In this document: positions 6,771 through 8,347 of the stretch, piece after piece | Position numbering within the stretch: the first letter of the stretch is position 1 | Layout: each line of letters starts with the position of its first letter | NCBI GenBank assembly: GCA_023426505.1 | Contig: JAFAAP010000072.1 | Span: forward strand, 1-8,347 | DNA: 8,347 bases | Source: Pseudomonadota bacterium | GTDB lineage: Bacteria > Pseudomonadota > Alphaproteobacteria > Rhizobiales > Beijerinckiaceae | Direction of reading: 5' to 3' | Program-made: the position numbers and the translations under genes | Notes under the pieces: model-generated | What the model was told of the DNA's origin: nothing | Database searches by the model: none | Seen by the model: the letters and a program-made list of their open reading frames with translations, nothing else

Positions 6771-6799
6771 CCTTACGAACACTTCACCTGTCCGTAAGG
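6771..6799. promoter_or_regulatory. Inverted repeat upstream of degP, candidate operator
   Basis: CCTTACG (6771-6777) and CGTAAGG (6793-6799) are exact reverse complements with their starts 22 bases apart, about two helical turns. They lie about 75-105 bases before the protease ATG, a sensible place for a transcription-factor site. A 7-base repeat with a 15-base spacer is near what chance could give in 421 bases, so this is only a candidate. Confidence 0.25.
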
Positions 6800-6862
6800 G
6801 CACCTTCATGCGCTGGACCCCACCTGTTTCACATCAGGGGTTCCCATCCCCTATGAACCGAT

Positions 6863-6866
6863 GGAG
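6863..6866 (+). promoter_or_regulatory. Shine-Dalgarno of the degP gene
   Basis: GGAG lies eight bases before the ATG at 6875. The nearby ATGs at 6853 and 6861 are in other frames. Confidence 0.6.
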
Positions 6867-6874
6867 TACACAGC

Positions 6875-8347
6875 ATGACACGCACGCTTTCCAGCCAGGC
6901 TAACGGGACGCCGCAGCGCGCCCGCAGGCTCGGCACGACGAAATCCGCTCTTCTTGGCGCCGTTGCACTGGCCGCCGTTGCCGGCACGACCGGTGGAGCG
7001 GTCTTTCCTGCCTTCGCGCAGGCGCCGCAGACGGCGACGGCGCCCGTCGCCACCGTGCCCTCGTTCGCCGACGTGGTGGACCGGGTGAAGCCCGCCGTCG
7101 TCTCGGTGCGTGCGACGAGCGCGGACCAGACCCCGCAGGCCAGCAGCCAGCGCGGTGATTCGGGATTCCCGAACTTCAATCTCCCCGACGATCATCCCTT
7201 CCAGGAGTTCTTCAAGCAGTTCCGCGGCCGGGGCAGCCAAGGCAACGACGACAATCCGCGCTCCGAGCGGCCCGGCCCGCGCCGCGGCGTGTCGCAGGGG
7301 TCCGGCTTCTTCATCTCGGCCGACGGCTATCTCGTGACCAACAATCACGTGATCGACAAGAGTTCCGATGTCGAGGTGCTTATGGATGACGGCCGCACTC
7401 TTCCGGCCGAGGTCGTCGGCACCGATCCGAAGACCGACCTAGCCCTGCTCAAGGTCAAGGAAGGCGGTCCTTTCAAGTTTGTGGAGCTTGCTCCCGACGC
7501 TCCGCGGGTCGGCGACTGGGTGCTCGCGGTCGGCAACCCGTTCGGCCTGGGCGGCACCGTCACGGCCGGCATCGTGTCGGCACGCGCCCGAGACATCGGC
7601 GCCGGCCCCTATGACGACTTCCTGCAGATCGACGCTCCGGTGAACAGGGGCAATTCCGGCGGCCCAACCTTCAACCAGCTCGGTCAGGTCGTCGGCGTGA
7701 ACACCGCCATCGTGTCGCCATCCGGCGGCAATGTCGGCATCGCCTTCGCAATCCCGTCAGAGACTGTCCAGAGCGTCGTGACTCAGCTCAAGGAGAAGGG
7801 CAGTGTCGAGCGTGGCTTCCTCGGCGTGCAGATCCAGCCGGTCACGAAGGACATTGCTGCGGGCGTCGGTCTCGACGAGCCGCAGGGCGCCATCGTGGCC
7901 CGCGTGGAGGACGACAGCCCCGCCGCAAAGGCCGGCGTCAAAACCAGCGACGTCGTCCTTTCGGTGAACGGCAAGGCGGTCCACGACGCGCGCGACCTGT
8001 CGCGCACCGTTGCTTCCCTGAATGCCGGATCGACGGCCACCCTGCAGGTCTGGCGGGACGGCAAACGGCAGGACGTCTCCGTGACCATCGGAAAGATGCC
8101 CAGCACCTCGAATGCCTCTCTCGAGCGCGGGGAGAGCGCCGAAATGGGCAAGCTCGGCCTTGGCCTCGGGCCCGCTTCCACCACGGGTGATGGCGGCCAG
8201 AAAGGCGTCGCGGTCGTGAGCGTGGAACCCGGAAGCCCGGCCGCCGAGAAGGGCTTCAGAACCGGCGACGTCATCCTTGAGGTTGCGGGCAAGCCCGTGC
8301 AGACGCCGACCGACGTCCGGAACGCCATCGAAGCCTCTCGCAAGGAC
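6875..8347 (+). CDS. degP: DegP/HtrA-type periplasmic serine protease, 3' end cut off
   Basis: The frame runs open for 491 codons to the window edge; the stop lies beyond it. A long export signal (about 1-48: basic region with RARR, then a hydrophobic Ala/Leu/Val core, ending AFAQA) sends it to the periplasm. The trypsin-like domain has the full triad: H158 in TNNHVID, D188 in TDLALL and S261 in GNSGGP. A long, charged Q-rich segment (about 80-140, including DDHPFQEFFKQF) is the LA-loop region of DegP-type enzymes. PDZ1 spans about 300-405 and PDZ2 starts near 424 and reaches the edge, giving the two-PDZ DegP layout. It is expected to degrade or chaperone misfolded envelope proteins. It is divergent from the PRC-barrel gene. 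Paralogues (DegQ, MucD) share this architecture, so the symbol is a best match. Confidence 0.93.
   Translation, partial: MTRTLSSQANGTPQRARRLGTTKSALLGAVALAAVAGTTGGAVFPAFAQAPQTATAPVATVPSFADVVDRVKPAVVSVRATSADQTPQASSQRGDSGFPNFNLPDDHPFQEFFKQFRGRGSQGNDDNPRSERPGPRRGVSQGSGFFISADGYLVTNNHVIDKSSDVEVLMDDGRTLPAEVVGTDPKTDLALLKVKEGGPFKFVELAPDAPRVGDWVLAVGNPFGLGGTVTAGIVSARARDIGAGPYDDFLQIDAPVNRGNSGGPTFNQLGQVVGVNTAIVSPSGGNVGIAFAIPSETVQSVVTQLKEKGSVERGFLGVQIQPVTKDIAAGVGLDEPQGAIVARVEDDSPAAKAGVKTSDVVLSVNGKAVHDARDLSRTVASLNAGSTATLQVWRDGKRQDVSVTIGKMPSTSNASLERGESAEMGKLGLGLGPASTTGDGGQKGVAVVSVEPGSPAAEKGFRTGDVILEVAGKPVQTPTDVRNAIEASRKD

Larger units (their letters stand above)
6454..6874. promoter_or_regulatory. Divergent intergenic region, PRC-barrel gene / degP
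   Basis: These 421 bases hold no gene I can support. Short open frames here have no ribosome site, no family signature and composition typical of GC-rich background. The region must contain promoters for the PRC-barrel gene and the protease, but no convincing sigma-70, heat-shock or EcfG-type (GGAAC...CGTT) pair could be placed. The notable elements are the AGGAGG site of the PRC gene, the inverted repeat at 6771-6799 and the GGAG before the protease ATG. Confidence 0.5.

Noticed and set aside
6684..6860. Long-range inverted repeat CGGTTCAT (6684-6691) and ATGAACCG (6853-6860) flanking the degP leader
   Set aside because: An 8-base match anywhere within about 420 bases is expected roughly once by chance, and nothing else supports pairing.
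6697..6903. 68-codon frame running into the start of degP
   Set aside because: No ribosome site or family signature, and it overlaps the better supported degP start.

Overview
The window looks like chromosomal DNA from a GC-rich alphaproteobacterium. The most likely source is the order Hyphomicrobiales (Rhizobiales), possibly a Methylobacterium or Microvirga relative. This is inferred from the strong G/C third-position bias, the DegP-type protease with a 'PVNRGNSGGP' active site, the Crp/Fnr regulator with a 'CECYRIM'-type tail, and the periplasmic PRC-barrel protein. The taxon is a family-level impression, not a measurement.

Layout from left to right. Bases 1-156 hold no intact gene, only a doubtful remnant resembling a LuxR-type helix-turn-helix. 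Bases 157-2987 on the minus strand are a two-gene two-component operon: a membrane histidine kinase (Cache-like periplasmic sensor, PAS, HisKA_3, HATPase) followed by a NarL/FixJ response regulator, joined by an ATGA stop/start overlap. A 224-base divergent intergenic region with a 19-base palindrome separates it from a plus-strand Crp/Fnr-family regulator (3212-4042). Right after that gene's stop lie two overlapping hairpins, one a perfect 33-base palindrome. A plus-strand phospholipase D-superfamily enzyme (4101-5648) with two complete HKD motifs follows. It converges, across a probable shared terminator, on a minus-strand secreted protein with two PRC-barrel-like halves (5722-6453). A 421-base divergent region then leads to a plus-strand DegP/HtrA periplasmic serine protease (6875 to the window end, 3' end cut off).

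The set reads as a sensing and envelope-maintenance neighbourhood: a membrane sensor with its regulator, a Crp-type regulator, a lipid-active phosphodiesterase candidate, a periplasmic PRC-barrel protein and a periplasmic quality-control protease. Only the kinase and regulator pair is clearly one operon, so cooperation among the others is inferred from proximity alone. I found no transposase, CRISPR array, tRNA, rRNA or toxin-antitoxin pair. I see no convincing case for a wholly new system. The most unusual non-coding element is the nested hairpin pair at 4043-4097, between the Crp-family gene and the phospholipase D gene.
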